Positions 7,617-14,840 are shown, numbered from the stretch's first letter. The stretch is DNA of 20,055 nt from an uncultured Ruminococcus sp. (GCF_937915125.1 NZ_CALDMP010000015.1:1-20055); one strand, 5' to 3'. Notes: generated by a model from the letters alone, not told the origin. Numbers and translations: made by a program.

Positions 7617-9704
7617 TCAGCTGAGAAGCTCCGCCCAGGAGACATCCTGTCCCACGGATTGTTTTGCATAGTACAGCAAGATATAGTAAGCGTCATTTGC
7701 GTCAACGGTTCCGCTGCCGTCTACGTCTGCTGCCTGAATTTGGGCATCGGTCAGACCGGAGTCACTGCCCACAGATAGTTTGGCATAGGCGAGGAGACAG
7801 AGGTAGGCATCGTTGGCATCGACCGTGTTGTTGCCGTCGATGTCGCCGGTGGATTGGGGAAGCTCTGTGGTGTCTGTTGTCGTTTCTGTTGTTGTGGTAG
7901 TTTCTGTGGTAGTTTCTGCTGTCGTGGTGGTTTCTGTTGTTGTAGTAGTTTCTCCGACGTTGTTAAAGTGGATTGTGGCGTTTAAAAGTAAATCGTTACT
8001 GCCTTCTATATTATTGATGGAAATAGTGTTCCATTCTTCTTCGGTGCCGCTGTAATAAACGTCAGTCAAACTGGTGCACCCAGAAAACGCATAACCTTCA
8101 ATGCTGGTCACACTGTCCGGAATGGTAATTTCAGTCAAACTGGTGTACCAACGAAACGCCGACTCTCCAATACACCGCACCGTATTCGGAATCATAACAT
8201 CACCGGTACATGTCTTCCCATCAATTAAAATATCATTTACTACTACAAGCGGATCTTCTTCCTGTTTTGCTTTCAGCCATGGCGTTTCATAGAATGCATC
8301 CCCTCCAATGCTGGTCACACTGTCCGGAATGGTGATTTCTGTCAAACTGGTGCACCCATAAAACGCACCCCCTCCAATGCTGGTCACACTGTCCGGAATG
8401 GTAATTTCAGTCAAACTGGTGCACCCAGAAAACGCACCCCCTCCAATGCTGGTCACACTGTCCGGAATGGTAATTTCGGTCAGACTGGTGCACCCAGAAA
8501 ACGCACCCTCTTCAATGCTGGTCACACTGTCCGGAATTACAACAGAAGTCAAATAATCACAACCGGAAAATGCATCATCTCCAATACACCGCACCGTATT
8601 CGGAATCAAAACATCACCGGTACATGTCGTTCCATCAATTAAAATATCATTTACTACTACAAGCGGATCTTCTTCCTGTTTTGCTTTCAACCATGGCGTT
8701 TCATAGAATGCATCCCTTCCAATGCTGGTTACACTGTCCGGAATGGTAATTTCGGTCAGACTGGTGCACCAAAAAAACGCCCTATATCCAATGCTGATCA
8801 CACTGTCCGGAATGGTAATTTCGGTCAAACTGGTGCACCCATCAAACGCACTCTCTCCAATGCTGGTCACACTGTCCGGAATGGTAATTTCGGTCAAACT
8901 GGTGCATCCATTAAACGCACCCCACCCAATGCTGGTCACACTGTTCGGAATGGTGATTTCCGTTAAACTAGTGCACCCATAAAACGCATCCATTCCAATG
9001 CTGGTCACACTGTCCGGAATGATAATTTCAGTCAGACTGTCACAGTAACAAAACGCATTATCTCCAATGCTGGTCACGCTGTCCGGAATTACAACAGAAG
9101 TCAAATAATCACACTCGAAAAATGCTTTATTTCCAATACACCGCACCGTATTCGGAATCATAACATCACCGGTACATGTCTTCCCATCAATTAAAATATC
9201 ATTTACTACTACAAGCGGATCTTCTTCCTGTTTTGCTTTCAGCCATGGCGTTTCATAGAATGCATCCCCTCCAATGCTGGTCACACTGTCCGGAATGGTG
9301 ATTTCTGTCAAACTGGTGCACCCATAAAACGCCAACTCTCCAATGCTGGTCACACTGTCCGGAATGGTGATATCGGTTAAACCAATACATTCTTCAAATG
9401 CATAATCTCCAATGCTGGTCACACTGTCCGGAATGGTAATTTCGGTCAGACTGGTGCAGTCATAAAAAGCACCACCTCCAATGCTGGTCACCGCCATCCC
9501 ATCAATCTCCGCCGGAATCTCCACTTCCGTAGCCATTTCATCGCAGTCCGTGATCTCAACAGTTCCATCCTCAAGCACGGTGTACGTCAAATCGCCATAG
9601 GTTCCAGTTTCTCCGGCTTCTGCGGCACTGACTGTCCACGGTACACTCACCGCACAAACCACTCCGGCGATCACTGCCGCAAGAATATTCTTGAAATTCT
9701 TCAT
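7617..9704 (-). CDS. Secreted BspA-type leucine-rich-repeat protein with Thr-rich linker and type I dockerin (longer paralogue)
   Basis: Predicted 695-residue exported protein. The signal peptide (MKNFKNILAA..., likely cleavage after TVSA) is followed by a conserved N-terminal segment starting AEAGETGTYGDL. About 18 LRR_5/BspA units of 23 residues follow (core CTSLTEITIPDSVTSIG). Three units are replaced by a double-length module containing ETPWLKAKQEEDPLVVVND and ending in NTVRCIG. After the array comes a cap (DVYYSGTEEEWN), a linker of about 30 residues made mostly of Thr and Glu, then a type I dockerin with calcium loops DIDGNNTVDAND and DVDGSGTVDAND. It is expected to be secreted and docked on a cohesin-bearing scaffold; its target is unknown and no enzyme domain is present. 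GAGAGGAG is 7 bases upstream of the ATG. It is paralogous to 3790-5523 over its full length apart from the linker and repeat number. Confidence 0.93.
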   Translation of the reverse strand: MKNFKNILAAVIAGVVCAVSVPWTVSAAEAGETGTYGDLTYTVLEDGTVEITDCDEMATEVEIPAEIDGMAVTSIGGGAFYDCTSLTEITIPDSVTSIGDYAFEECIGLTDITIPDSVTSIGELAFYGCTSLTEITIPDSVTSIGGDAFYETPWLKAKQEEDPLVVVNDILIDGKTCTGDVMIPNTVRCIGNKAFFECDYLTSVVIPDSVTSIGDNAFCYCDSLTEIIIPDSVTSIGMDAFYGCTSLTEITIPNSVTSIGWGAFNGCTSLTEITIPDSVTSIGESAFDGCTSLTEITIPDSVISIGYRAFFWCTSLTEITIPDSVTSIGRDAFYETPWLKAKQEEDPLVVVNDILIDGTTCTGDVLIPNTVRCIGDDAFSGCDYLTSVVIPDSVTSIEEGAFSGCTSLTEITIPDSVTSIGGGAFSGCTSLTEITIPDSVTSIGGGAFYGCTSLTEITIPDSVTSIGGDAFYETPWLKAKQEEDPLVVVNDILIDGKTCTGDVMIPNTVRCIGESAFRWYTSLTEITIPDSVTSIEGYAFSGCTSLTDVYYSGTEEEWNTISINNIEGSNDLLLNATIHFNNVGETTTTTETTTTAETTTETTTTTETTTDTTELPQSTGDIDGNNTVDANDAYLCLLAYAKLSVGSDSGLTDAQIQAADVDGSGTVDANDAYYILLYYAKQSVGQDVSWAELLS
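8098..9480 (-). repeat. 69-bp tandem coding repeats, 21 in-register units
   Basis: The anchor CCAATGCTGGTCACACTGTC or a close variant recurs every 69 bp from 8098 to 9478, which is 20 exact intervals. Many neighbouring units differ at only a few bases, for example those starting at 8305, 8374 and 8443. Three copies of a roughly 165-bp ETPW-coding module start at 8167, 8581 and 9133; the spacings 414 and 552 are 6 x 69 and 8 x 69. The near identity at DNA level points to recent duplication or gene conversion. Confidence 0.88.
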
Positions 9705-9738
9705 ACAAAAACTCCTCTCAAAATTAGAATACTCCTAT

Positions 9739-9767
9739 ATTATACCACATATTTCTCCAGAATGCAA
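9739..9767 (-). promoter_or_regulatory. Promoter of the longer LRR-dockerin gene
   Basis: On the minus strand TTGCAT (9762-9767) and TATAAT (9739-9744) are 17 bp apart, with TGG before the -10. It lies about 35 bp upstream of the start codon. Confidence 0.8.
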
Positions 9768-9818
9768 CATTTTTTGCGATGGTGCACGAAAATCAATTTT
9801 TGTAAAATATGGATTATT

Positions 9819-9890
9819 GTAGGGGCGACCATTGGTCGCTCGTTGCGGTTTGCCTGGATTTTTGGCGGGCGAACAATGTTCGCCCTTACA
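9819..9890. repeat. 72-bp double-hairpin repeat
   Basis: The ends TGTAGGGGCGA and TCGCCCTTACA are imperfect inverted repeats. Inside are two hairpins: GCGACC/GGTCGC around ATT (9825-9839) and GGGCGAAC/GTTCGCCC around AAT (9867-9885). I recall similar GTAGGGGCGA palindromes dispersed in clostridial genomes. It sits between divergent promoters, with no coding potential. The rest of this gap (9705-10033) holds only the two promoters. Confidence 0.65.
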
Positions 9891-9958
9891 TAGAATGATT
9901 TATTTTACAGCATATAATCTAAAAATTGATTTGCGTGGCAATGGTGGCGGAGTGCGGT

Positions 9959-9987
9959 TTGACATTCCCCCAAAAACATGCTACAAT
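9959..9987 (+). promoter_or_regulatory. Promoter of the flippase-like gene
   Basis: A consensus TTGACA (9959-9964) is 17 bp from TACAAT (9982-9987), with TGC before the -10. The likely transcription start is about 40 bp upstream of the chosen ATG at 10034. Confidence 0.85.
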
Positions 9988-10033
9988 AGACAATAACTTC
10001 ACTCGGCGGCAGATGCCGCAGAAAGGACGTTTC

Positions 10034-10984
10034 ATGGGATTTCTCAAAAAATATTATAAACTCATCGGCACGATCATCACTGTCATTGCCATGGTCTTTG
10101 TGGTGAAAAAAATCGTCACCATGGATGTGGACTGGTCTATGTTTGCCCACGGAAAGACCCTCGCCATTATCTGCGGCTGCACTCTGGTGCAGGCGGCAAT
10201 GGTGCTCTTTATGACCATGCCGTGGCTGCGGTTCATCCGCATTCTCTCCGGTATCCAGATTCCCGTCCGGGATGCCCTCCCGGTCTATACCAAGTCCAAT
10301 TTGATGAAATACGTTCCCGGAAACATCTTTCAGTATGTGGGACGGAATCAGCTTGCCGCTGACCTCCATATCAGCCACGTAGATGTGGCATGTGCCACAG
10401 TGCTGGATATTATCTGCTGTATGCTCACGCCCCTTTTGCTCATTGTCATCCTCATGGGACGGGATATGCTGGAACTCATCGTGACCTACCGCAGGAATTT
10501 CCTCATTGTCCTGGGCGTGGGTATCCTGGTACTCGCTTTGGCAATTGTCATTCTGCGCTGGAAATTCCGGGAGCATCTCCGGCGGTACTTCGAAAAATAC
10601 CGCCGGCTTCTGAGCCGCAGTATTCTCCCACGGCTTCTCATGGTGTTTTTGCTTTATCTGACCCAATATGTCATCTCTACTGTAATGTACGCCGTGCCGG
10701 CATATCTCATGTTTGACGTTCCGGCGGAAAAAATGGGGCTGTTTCTGGGAACATACCTCTTCTCGTGGATCATCGGCTTCGTTACCCCCGGTGCACCCGG
10801 CGGCATCGGCATCCGGGAAGCTGTCATGGTACTCATGTGCGGCAGCTTTATGAGCACGGATACCATTATGCTCTACGCCGTCACCATGCGTATTATTTCC
10901 ACATTCGGCGATGTGGTCGCTTTCCTGGCAGGTCTCGCTCTGGAACGTATCTGGAAAAAGAAAACGGTACATACTACAGCATAA
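10034..10984 (+). CDS. Flippase-like polytopic membrane protein (lysylphosphatidylglycerol synthase TM-region / UPF0104 family)
   Basis: Predicted 316-residue integral membrane protein with about 7-8 hydrophobic spans and no soluble domain. The segments KYVPGNIFQYVGR near residue 95 and TPGAPGGIGIREA near 255 match the hallmark motifs of the family that includes the flippase half of MprF, YbhN and AglD-like proteins. These are thought to move or bind lipids or lipid-linked glycans. The C-terminal aminoacyl-transferase domain of MprF is absent, so it probably does not itself aminoacylate phosphatidylglycerol; the substrate is unknown. The ATG at 10034 has AAAGGAC a few bases upstream; the frame extends to 9926 but that start lies upstream of the promoter. 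The gene is monocistronic and followed by a long hairpin and a repeat-borne terminator. Confidence 0.85.
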   Translation: MGFLKKYYKLIGTIITVIAMVFVVKKIVTMDVDWSMFAHGKTLAIICGCTLVQAAMVLFMTMPWLRFIRILSGIQIPVRDALPVYTKSNLMKYVPGNIFQYVGRNQLAADLHISHVDVACATVLDIICCMLTPLLLIVILMGRDMLELIVTYRRNFLIVLGVGILVLALAIVILRWKFREHLRRYFEKYRRLLSRSILPRLLMVFLLYLTQYVISTVMYAVPAYLMFDVPAEKMGLFLGTYLFSWIIGFVTPGAPGGIGIREAVMVLMCGSFMSTDTIMLYAVTMRIISTFGDVVAFLAGLALERIWKKKTVHTTA

Positions 10985-10989
10985 CAAAA

Positions 10990-11085
10990 GGGCTGTTGCA
11001 GACAGTCAATCCCACAGGAAAACGGTGCGATGCCCAATCGCCTCGTGAACCAGGATTTGACTGTCCTTGCAACAGCCCCATTTTT
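10990..11085 (+). terminator. Long imperfect stem-loop with T-run after the flippase-like gene
   Basis: GGGCTGTTGCA (10990-11000) plus GACAGTCA and ATCC pair with GGATTTGACTGTCC and TTGCAACAGCCC (11053-11078), giving about 23 paired bases with small bulges. The loop of about 40 bases contains a smaller hairpin (CGAT/AATCG). ATTTTT follows, so it can act as a terminator. The stem is far longer than most terminators, so it may also be a palindromic repeat element. Confidence 0.75.
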
Positions 11086-11087
11086 AT

Positions 11088-11258
11088 GGCAATACCGCAT
11101 AAAGATTGTACGTCATATGCGCAGTCAGATTTTTTGTCAGATAAAACAAAAAGCTCGTGAATACTTTGTGTATTCACGAGCATTTTTGTGAAATATGACA
11201 GAAAATCTGCAAGCAGATGATGTGCAAAGCCGTCAGGCGCTCTTTGTGCGGTGTTGCC
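11088..11258 (+). repeat. Terminator-bearing palindromic repeat, copy 2 (complete, 171 bp)
   Basis: Terminal inverted repeats GGCAATACCGCATAAAGA and TCTTTGTGCGGTGTTGCC match at 16 of 18 positions. Much of the interior pairs across the centre, so the whole element folds as one long hairpin. The core has perfect 12-bp arms GCTCGTGAATAC (11153-11164) and GTATTCACGAGC (11170-11181) around TTTGT, with AAAAA before and ATTTTT after. That is a terminator in either direction. It lies between two convergent genes, 4 bp from the stop codon at 11263. Confidence 0.88.
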
Positions 11259-11262
11259 TTAC

Positions 11263-11991
11263 CTATACTTCCTCTGCGCGCTGAATTCGCCGGGCAAACC
11301 AGGTCAGCAGCTCCTCCTTTGTCATTGCTCTCTGATGCGCTGGCTGACACATGGTAAAATCCAACGGTGTCAGTTCCTCTACCAGTTTCCGCAGCTTCTC
11401 CGGACGTTCTGTCCATACATCCCCTACCAGTTCCTGATAGACTGCATCCCCCAGAAACGCCATGCGTTCCTCTTTCACCCACACGATCGTTGTATCTCTG
11501 GCATGGGGACTGGTCACATGCTGTAGAACACAGGTACAGTTGCCCAGATCTATGGTCATGGACTCGGAAAATGTCAGCGTAGGCAGTGCTATCCGGATGG
11601 TTTCCAGCTCCGGAAAATGTTCCCGGATCCGCGGGACACACAGACGGGGCACAATGCCCTTTTCCGCATTTTTCTCCAGTTCGTCCGGCGTCCATTGCAG
11701 CTTTGACACCATTTCCAGAGACTGGCGTGTCTGTACACAGGCAATGGATGGGATTTCCAACGCACTCAACCCGAAACAATGATCCCAGTGGGAATGGGTT
11801 AGTGCCACCAAATCCGGCGGACGAAAACCGGCTTCTTCCACTGCTGCCCGAAATTCCTGCACATGTACCGGGGAATTCCCGGCGTCTACCATAAGGGAAA
11901 ACCGATCTCCCCGGATGTATCCCAAAGACGGACGATCCTTTGTTTGGGAAAACCGCAGATGGTACACCCGCGGCGTCAATTGCTCCAGCAT
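11263..11991 (-). CDS. Metallo-beta-lactamase-fold hydrolase
   Basis: Predicted 242-residue cytosolic metallo-hydrolase. The signature HSHWDH at 66-71 supplies the usual metal ligands, a His follows in HVTSPHARDTTIVW, the bridging Asp is in FLGDAVY, and a last His is in QPAHQRAM. These fit the binuclear zinc or iron centre of the superfamily. Lack of a signal peptide argues against a secreted beta-lactamase. The substrate cannot be inferred; the family includes thioesterases, glyoxalase II and nucleases, and this single-domain version resembles general MBL-fold hydrolases. GAGAGGAG lies 7 bases before the ATG. A terminator-like hairpin separates it from the upstream same-strand gene (12106-12870), but no convincing promoter was found in the 114-bp gap, so partial read-through is possible. 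Confidence 0.88.
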   Translation of the reverse strand: MLEQLTPRVYHLRFSQTKDRPSLGYIRGDRFSLMVDAGNSPVHVQEFRAAVEEAGFRPPDLVALTHSHWDHCFGLSALEIPSIACVQTRQSLEMVSKLQWTPDELEKNAEKGIVPRLCVPRIREHFPELETIRIALPTLTFSESMTIDLGNCTCVLQHVTSPHARDTTIVWVKEERMAFLGDAVYQELVGDVWTERPEKLRKLVEELTPLDFTMCQPAHQRAMTKEELLTWFARRIQRAEEV

Positions 11992-12049
11992 GAAAACACT
12001 CCTCTCTCAGTAGCATATGTAACGAAGGATAGTAGAACTTGTACCATTT

Positions 12050-12078
12050 GAAAATAAAAATCCATCGCCGCAGGCGAT
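12050..12078 (-). terminator. Possible terminator after the DUF218 gene
   Basis: On the minus strand ATCGCC/GGCGAT with a 3-base loop is followed by GGATTTTTATTTTC. The stem is only 6 bp, so the terminator may be weak. Confidence 0.5.
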
Positions 12079-12105
12079 ACCGCCACTCCTAATGCCTCAT
12101 TTCCA

Positions 12106-12870
12106 TCAACCGTGACCCAGCACCAGCAGCTGAAACAATGCCATCCACTCACGCACCCAATAGGTGGGCACATAGAGCGGATTGGTATAGGCACTGTATG
12201 CCGATGCTTCCAGCCCTTCTTTTTCCGCAAGCAGTCCGGCACGATACTGGTGAAATCCGTCCGTCACAATGACAATTTCCGTGCCTAGTCCGTTTTCCCC
12301 CAGAATTTCCGCTGTATAGCGGAGATTTTCCTGGGTATCCGCCGATGCATCCTCCACCAGAATCCGTTCCTCCGCTATGCCATGTTCCACCAGCCAGATT
12401 TTCATCGCCTGTCCCTCCGGAATATCCTCCCCGGCACCCTGTCCGCCGGTAACGACACAGGAAACAGAGGGGTTTTCGTTCAGATATTCCAGTGCCGCCT
12501 CCAGCCGACGTGTCAGCATGGCGCTGGGCTTTGTGCCCCGGACCTTACAGCCCAGTACCACAACTGTCTCGGGAGTTTCCGGTGTATGCGCAATGGCACG
12601 TGCCATCTGCACGGACATGACGCCGGAAAAGATCAGCCCGGCGGCGACCAATACGCCCAGCACAGACAGCCCGATCTTCCCGGGGAGATGCTCCCATATC
12701 CGGCGGAACAGCTGCCCAAACGCATGGGGAAACAGCGTGAGTGCCATCAGAAACAGACAGCCCAGCGCACCGCCGATATTGCCAGGATTGCAAATGCGCT
12801 TGAACACCGGCGCAACAAAAAAGAACAATAAGACCGCTTCGGGAATGAGAAAAAGATATCGTATCCGCAT
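12106..12870 (-). CDS. YdcF/SanA/ElyC-type DUF218 membrane protein
   Basis: Predicted 254-residue protein with three hydrophobic N-terminal spans (about residues 5-25, 30-52 and 66-90), then a DUF218 domain. That domain begins VVVLGCKV (103-110) and contains SAMLTRRLEAAL, VVTGGQGAGEDIPEG (139-153), the ASADTQENL segment and VIVTDGFHQYRA. These match the family of E. coli SanA, ElyC and YdcF, whose members affect envelope integrity; the fold binds nucleotide-like ligands in YdcF. The domain probably faces outward or sits at the membrane surface. The ATG at 12870 has AGGAGG 6 bases upstream; the frame is open to 12972, but those codons overlap the promoter. It is preceded by a perfect promoter and a terminator hairpin, so it is transcribed independently of the znu operon. 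Confidence 0.88.
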   Translation of the reverse strand: MRIRYLFLIPEAVLLFFFVAPVFKRICNPGNIGGALGCLFLMALTLFPHAFGQLFRRIWEHLPGKIGLSVLGVLVAAGLIFSGVMSVQMARAIAHTPETPETVVVLGCKVRGTKPSAMLTRRLEAALEYLNENPSVSCVVTGGQGAGEDIPEGQAMKIWLVEHGIAEERILVEDASADTQENLRYTAEILGENGLGTEIVIVTDGFHQYRAGLLAEKEGLEASAYSAYTNPLYVPTYWVREWMALFQLLVLGHG

Positions 12871-12910
12871 AGGATTCCTCCTGCATAGTATGGCGTGTTT
12901 TCCTCTTTTT

Positions 12911-12939
12911 ATTATAGCACGGGAAAAAGTGTCTGTCAA
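12911..12939 (-). promoter_or_regulatory. Promoter of the DUF218 gene
   Basis: On the minus strand TTGACA (12934-12939) and TATAAT (12911-12916) match consensus with a 17-bp spacer ending in TGC. Confidence 0.88.
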
Positions 12940-12957
12940 TTTTACAAAGTTCGATAT

Positions 12958-12994
12958 AAAGCGGGCGGACACAACTCCACCTGTCCGCCCGTTT
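12958..12994. terminator. Perfect 10-bp GC-rich terminator hairpin upstream of the DUF218 promoter
   Basis: CGGGCGGACA (12962-12971) and TGTCCGCCCG (12982-12991) enclose a 10-base loop; a G-T pair and AAA/TTT extend the stem. The minus-strand read-out ends CCCGCTTTATAT. It lies about 290 bp after the znuB stop codon and just before the DUF218 promoter, so it should insulate the two transcription units. Confidence 0.65.
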
Positions 12995-13003
12995 CATTAT
13001 CAT

Positions 13004-13278
13004 GGGCATCTCTAAAAACCTATGGCAACACCGCACAAAGAGCGCCTGACGGCTTTGCACGTCATATGCTTGCATCTTTTCCGTCATATTTCACAAAAAT
13101 GCTCGTGAATACACAAAGTATTCACTGCGCTTTTTGTTTCATCTGACGAAAAATCTGACGGCGCATCTGACGTACAATCTTTGTGCGGTATTGCCCTATA
13201 TTTTTGCTGAAATGATTGCCCAGAAATGGCTTAAATGCGTTATTCAATTTTTAAAAATCGGGGTTTTTAGAGGTGACC
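13004..13278. mobile_element. 275-bp inverted-repeat element hosting a nested palindromic repeat
   Basis: The left end GGGCATCTCTAAAAACC (13004-13020) and right end GGTTTTTAGAGGTGACC (13262-13278) are inverted repeats matching at 15 of 17 positions. They are flanked by TCAT at 13000-13003 and 13279-13282, a possible 4-bp target duplication. Between the ends lie copy 3 of the terminator-bearing repeat (13024-13195) and about 65 bp of AT-rich DNA without an ORF. The simplest reading is a small non-autonomous element into which another inserted. This covers most of the gene-free stretch 12871-13283. Confidence 0.6.
13024..13195 (-). repeat. Terminator-bearing palindromic repeat, copy 3 (complete, 172 bp, inverted)
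   Basis: It is in the opposite orientation to the other copies: it begins GGCAACACCGCACAAAGA and ends TCTTTGTGCGGTATTGCC. The central arms GTGAATAC/GTATTCAC are kept, with ATGCTC on one side and TGCGC on the other, so the outer stem is less perfect than in copy 2. It lies downstream of the znuB stop codon and can terminate the znu operon. Confidence 0.85.
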
Positions 13279-13283
13279 TCATA

Positions 13284-14129
13284 TCATTTCCGCCGCACCA
13301 GCGCTCCCACGCCGCAGCATCCCAGAAACACCACCAGATCCGCTGCAACAATAGTTGCACCTACCGGTGTAGACGCCAGAATGGAGATCAGCAGTCCGCC
13401 TACAGCGCATACCACTGAGATCACCGCCGCACACACGATCACACCCCGGAAACTCCGGAACAGCCGCATTGCCGACAGTGCAGGGAAAACAATTAACGCC
13501 GAAGTCAGCAGAGACCCCACCAAATTCATGGCAAGGACAATAATCACTGCCGTCACCACGGCAATGAGGAAATTGTACATTCTCGCACGGATACCCGTTG
13601 CCGCTGCAAATGTCTCATCGAAAGTCACTGCAAAGATCTTGTGATAGCACAGGAAAAAGATCGCCATCACCACCACAGACATAGCCACACAGAGCCACAC
13701 ATCTGTTTCCGACAGAGTCAGGATCAGCGTGGAACCGAACAGAGTGCTGCACACATCCCCGGAAACATTCGCCGAAGCGGAAAATAGATTCTGCACCAGA
13801 TAGCCTATGGCAAGGGCACTCACCGAAAGCATGGCAATAGCGGCATCCCCCTTGATCCTTGCACTCTGGTTGGCGCACAGCAGCAATACTGCACATGCCA
13901 CCGTCACCGGCATAACCAGGATCATCTCATTGTCCAGCCGCAGCACCGTGGCAATTGCCAGAGCACCAAATGCCACATGGGACAATCCATCGCCAATGAC
14001 AGAAAACCGTTTCAGCACCAGTGTTACGCCCAACAGCGAAGAGCAAAGGGCAATGAGCACCCCGGCAATCAGCGCATACTGCACAAATGTAAAGGACAGA
14101 TAGCCTGTCAGTTGTTCCCAGAGTCCCAT
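13284..14129 (-). CDS. znuB: ZnuB-type metal ABC transporter permease (ABC-3 family)
   Basis: Predicted 281-residue inner membrane permease with about 8-9 hydrophobic spans, the membrane channel of the ZnuABC-type importer. The segment LVLKRFSVIGDGLSHVAFGALAI near residues 37-60 is the family's conserved loop, and SHVAFGALAIA is characteristic of zinc and manganese ABC-3 permeases. The start codon is 3 bp beyond the znuC stop, so it is probably translationally coupled. It is the last gene of the znuA-znuC-znuB operon. Zinc rather than manganese is inferred from the His-rich loop of the partner binding protein, not from this gene. Confidence 0.92.
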   Translation of the reverse strand: MGLWEQLTGYLSFTFVQYALIAGVLIALCSSLLGVTLVLKRFSVIGDGLSHVAFGALAIATVLRLDNEMILVMPVTVACAVLLLCANQSARIKGDAAIAMLSVSALAIGYLVQNLFSASANVSGDVCSTLFGSTLILTLSETDVWLCVAMSVVVMAIFFLCYHKIFAVTFDETFAAATGIRARMYNFLIAVVTAVIIVLAMNLVGSLLTSALIVFPALSAMRLFRSFRGVIVCAAVISVVCAVGGLLISILASTPVGATIVAADLVVFLGCCGVGALVRRK

Positions 14130-14132
14130 TGT

Positions 14133-14840
14133 TCACACCGTCCCTTCCCCGGTATATGCCTGCCCGATCTTGCTCTTGAGATAGTCCGCTTTTGTCCCGA
14201 AAAACAGCGGCGTTTTGCTGATATGCAGCACATGGGTGGCGTATCGCACCGCCGCTTCCATATCGTGGGAAACCATAAGTATGGTAATGCCGTCCTGCTG
14301 GTTCAGCTGTTGGATCAGCTCATACAGCTCCGTCTGCGCCTTGGGATCCAGTCCCGTCACCGGTTCATCCAGCAGCAGCATTTTCTGAGTCGCACCCAGC
14401 GCACGTGCCAGAAGGACACGCTGCTGCTGACCGCCGGACAGTTCCCGATAACACCGCTTTGCCAGATGGGCAATTCCCAGCCGTTCCATGTTTTCCTGGG
14501 CAAGCTGTTTTTCCTGCTTCGTATAAAAGGGACGGAATCCGCTACGGTTCAGACAGCCCGAACGGACGATCTCCTGCACTGACGCCGGAAAATCCCGCTG
14601 CACTGCCGTCTGCTGGGGCAGATAGCCGATCTCCTCCGGCTGCAGGCCGTCACCAGTTTCGATTTTTCCTGCCATGGGTGCTTTCAGCCGGAGCAGCGCC
14701 TTAATGAGCGTGCTTTTTCCGGAACCGTTCTCTCCTACAATATACAAATAATCCCCGGCATTTACCGAGAAGGACAGATGCTCCGTCACCGGCACCCCCT
14801 CATATCCCAAGGTCAGGTCGGTACAAGTCAGCTGTGCCAT
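14133..14840 (-). CDS. znuC: ZnuC-type metal ABC transporter ATPase
   Basis: Predicted 235-residue ATPase that powers metal uptake with the ZnuB-type permease. Visible motifs are Walker A GENGSGKST (36-44), the Q-loop region GYLPQQ (72-77), the signature LSGGQQQR (134-141), Walker B MLLLDEP (154-160) and the switch His in MVSHDME. The start at 14840 is chosen over an in-frame ATG at 14852 because GGTGA lies 5 bases before it, while the upstream ATG has only an AGAAAG sequence directly against it; both are possible and differ by four residues. It is 47 bp downstream of znuA and 3 bp before znuB. Confidence 0.93.
   Translation of the reverse strand: MAQLTCTDLTLGYEGVPVTEHLSFSVNAGDYLYIVGENGSGKSTLIKALLRLKAPMAGKIETGDGLQPEEIGYLPQQTAVQRDFPASVQEIVRSGCLNRSGFRPFYTKQEKQLAQENMERLGIAHLAKRCYRELSGGQQQRVLLARALGATQKMLLLDEPVTGLDPKAQTELYELIQQLNQQDGITILMVSHDMEAAVRYATHVLHISKTPLFFGTKADYLKSKIGQAYTGEGTV

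Noticed and set aside
8098..9480. Regular repeats suggesting a CRISPR array
   Set aside because: The 69-bp units are contiguous, in frame and encode LRRs; there are no unique spacers and no cas genes.
9905..10987. Minus-strand open frame of 360 residues
   Set aside because: It mirrors the flippase-like gene; the His/Asp/Glu-rich product is what the reverse complement of hydrophobic codons gives.
11174..12016. Minus-strand open frame of 280 residues overlapping the hydrolase
   Set aside because: It is a different frame of the same strand as the MBL-fold gene, runs into the palindromic repeat, and has no motif.
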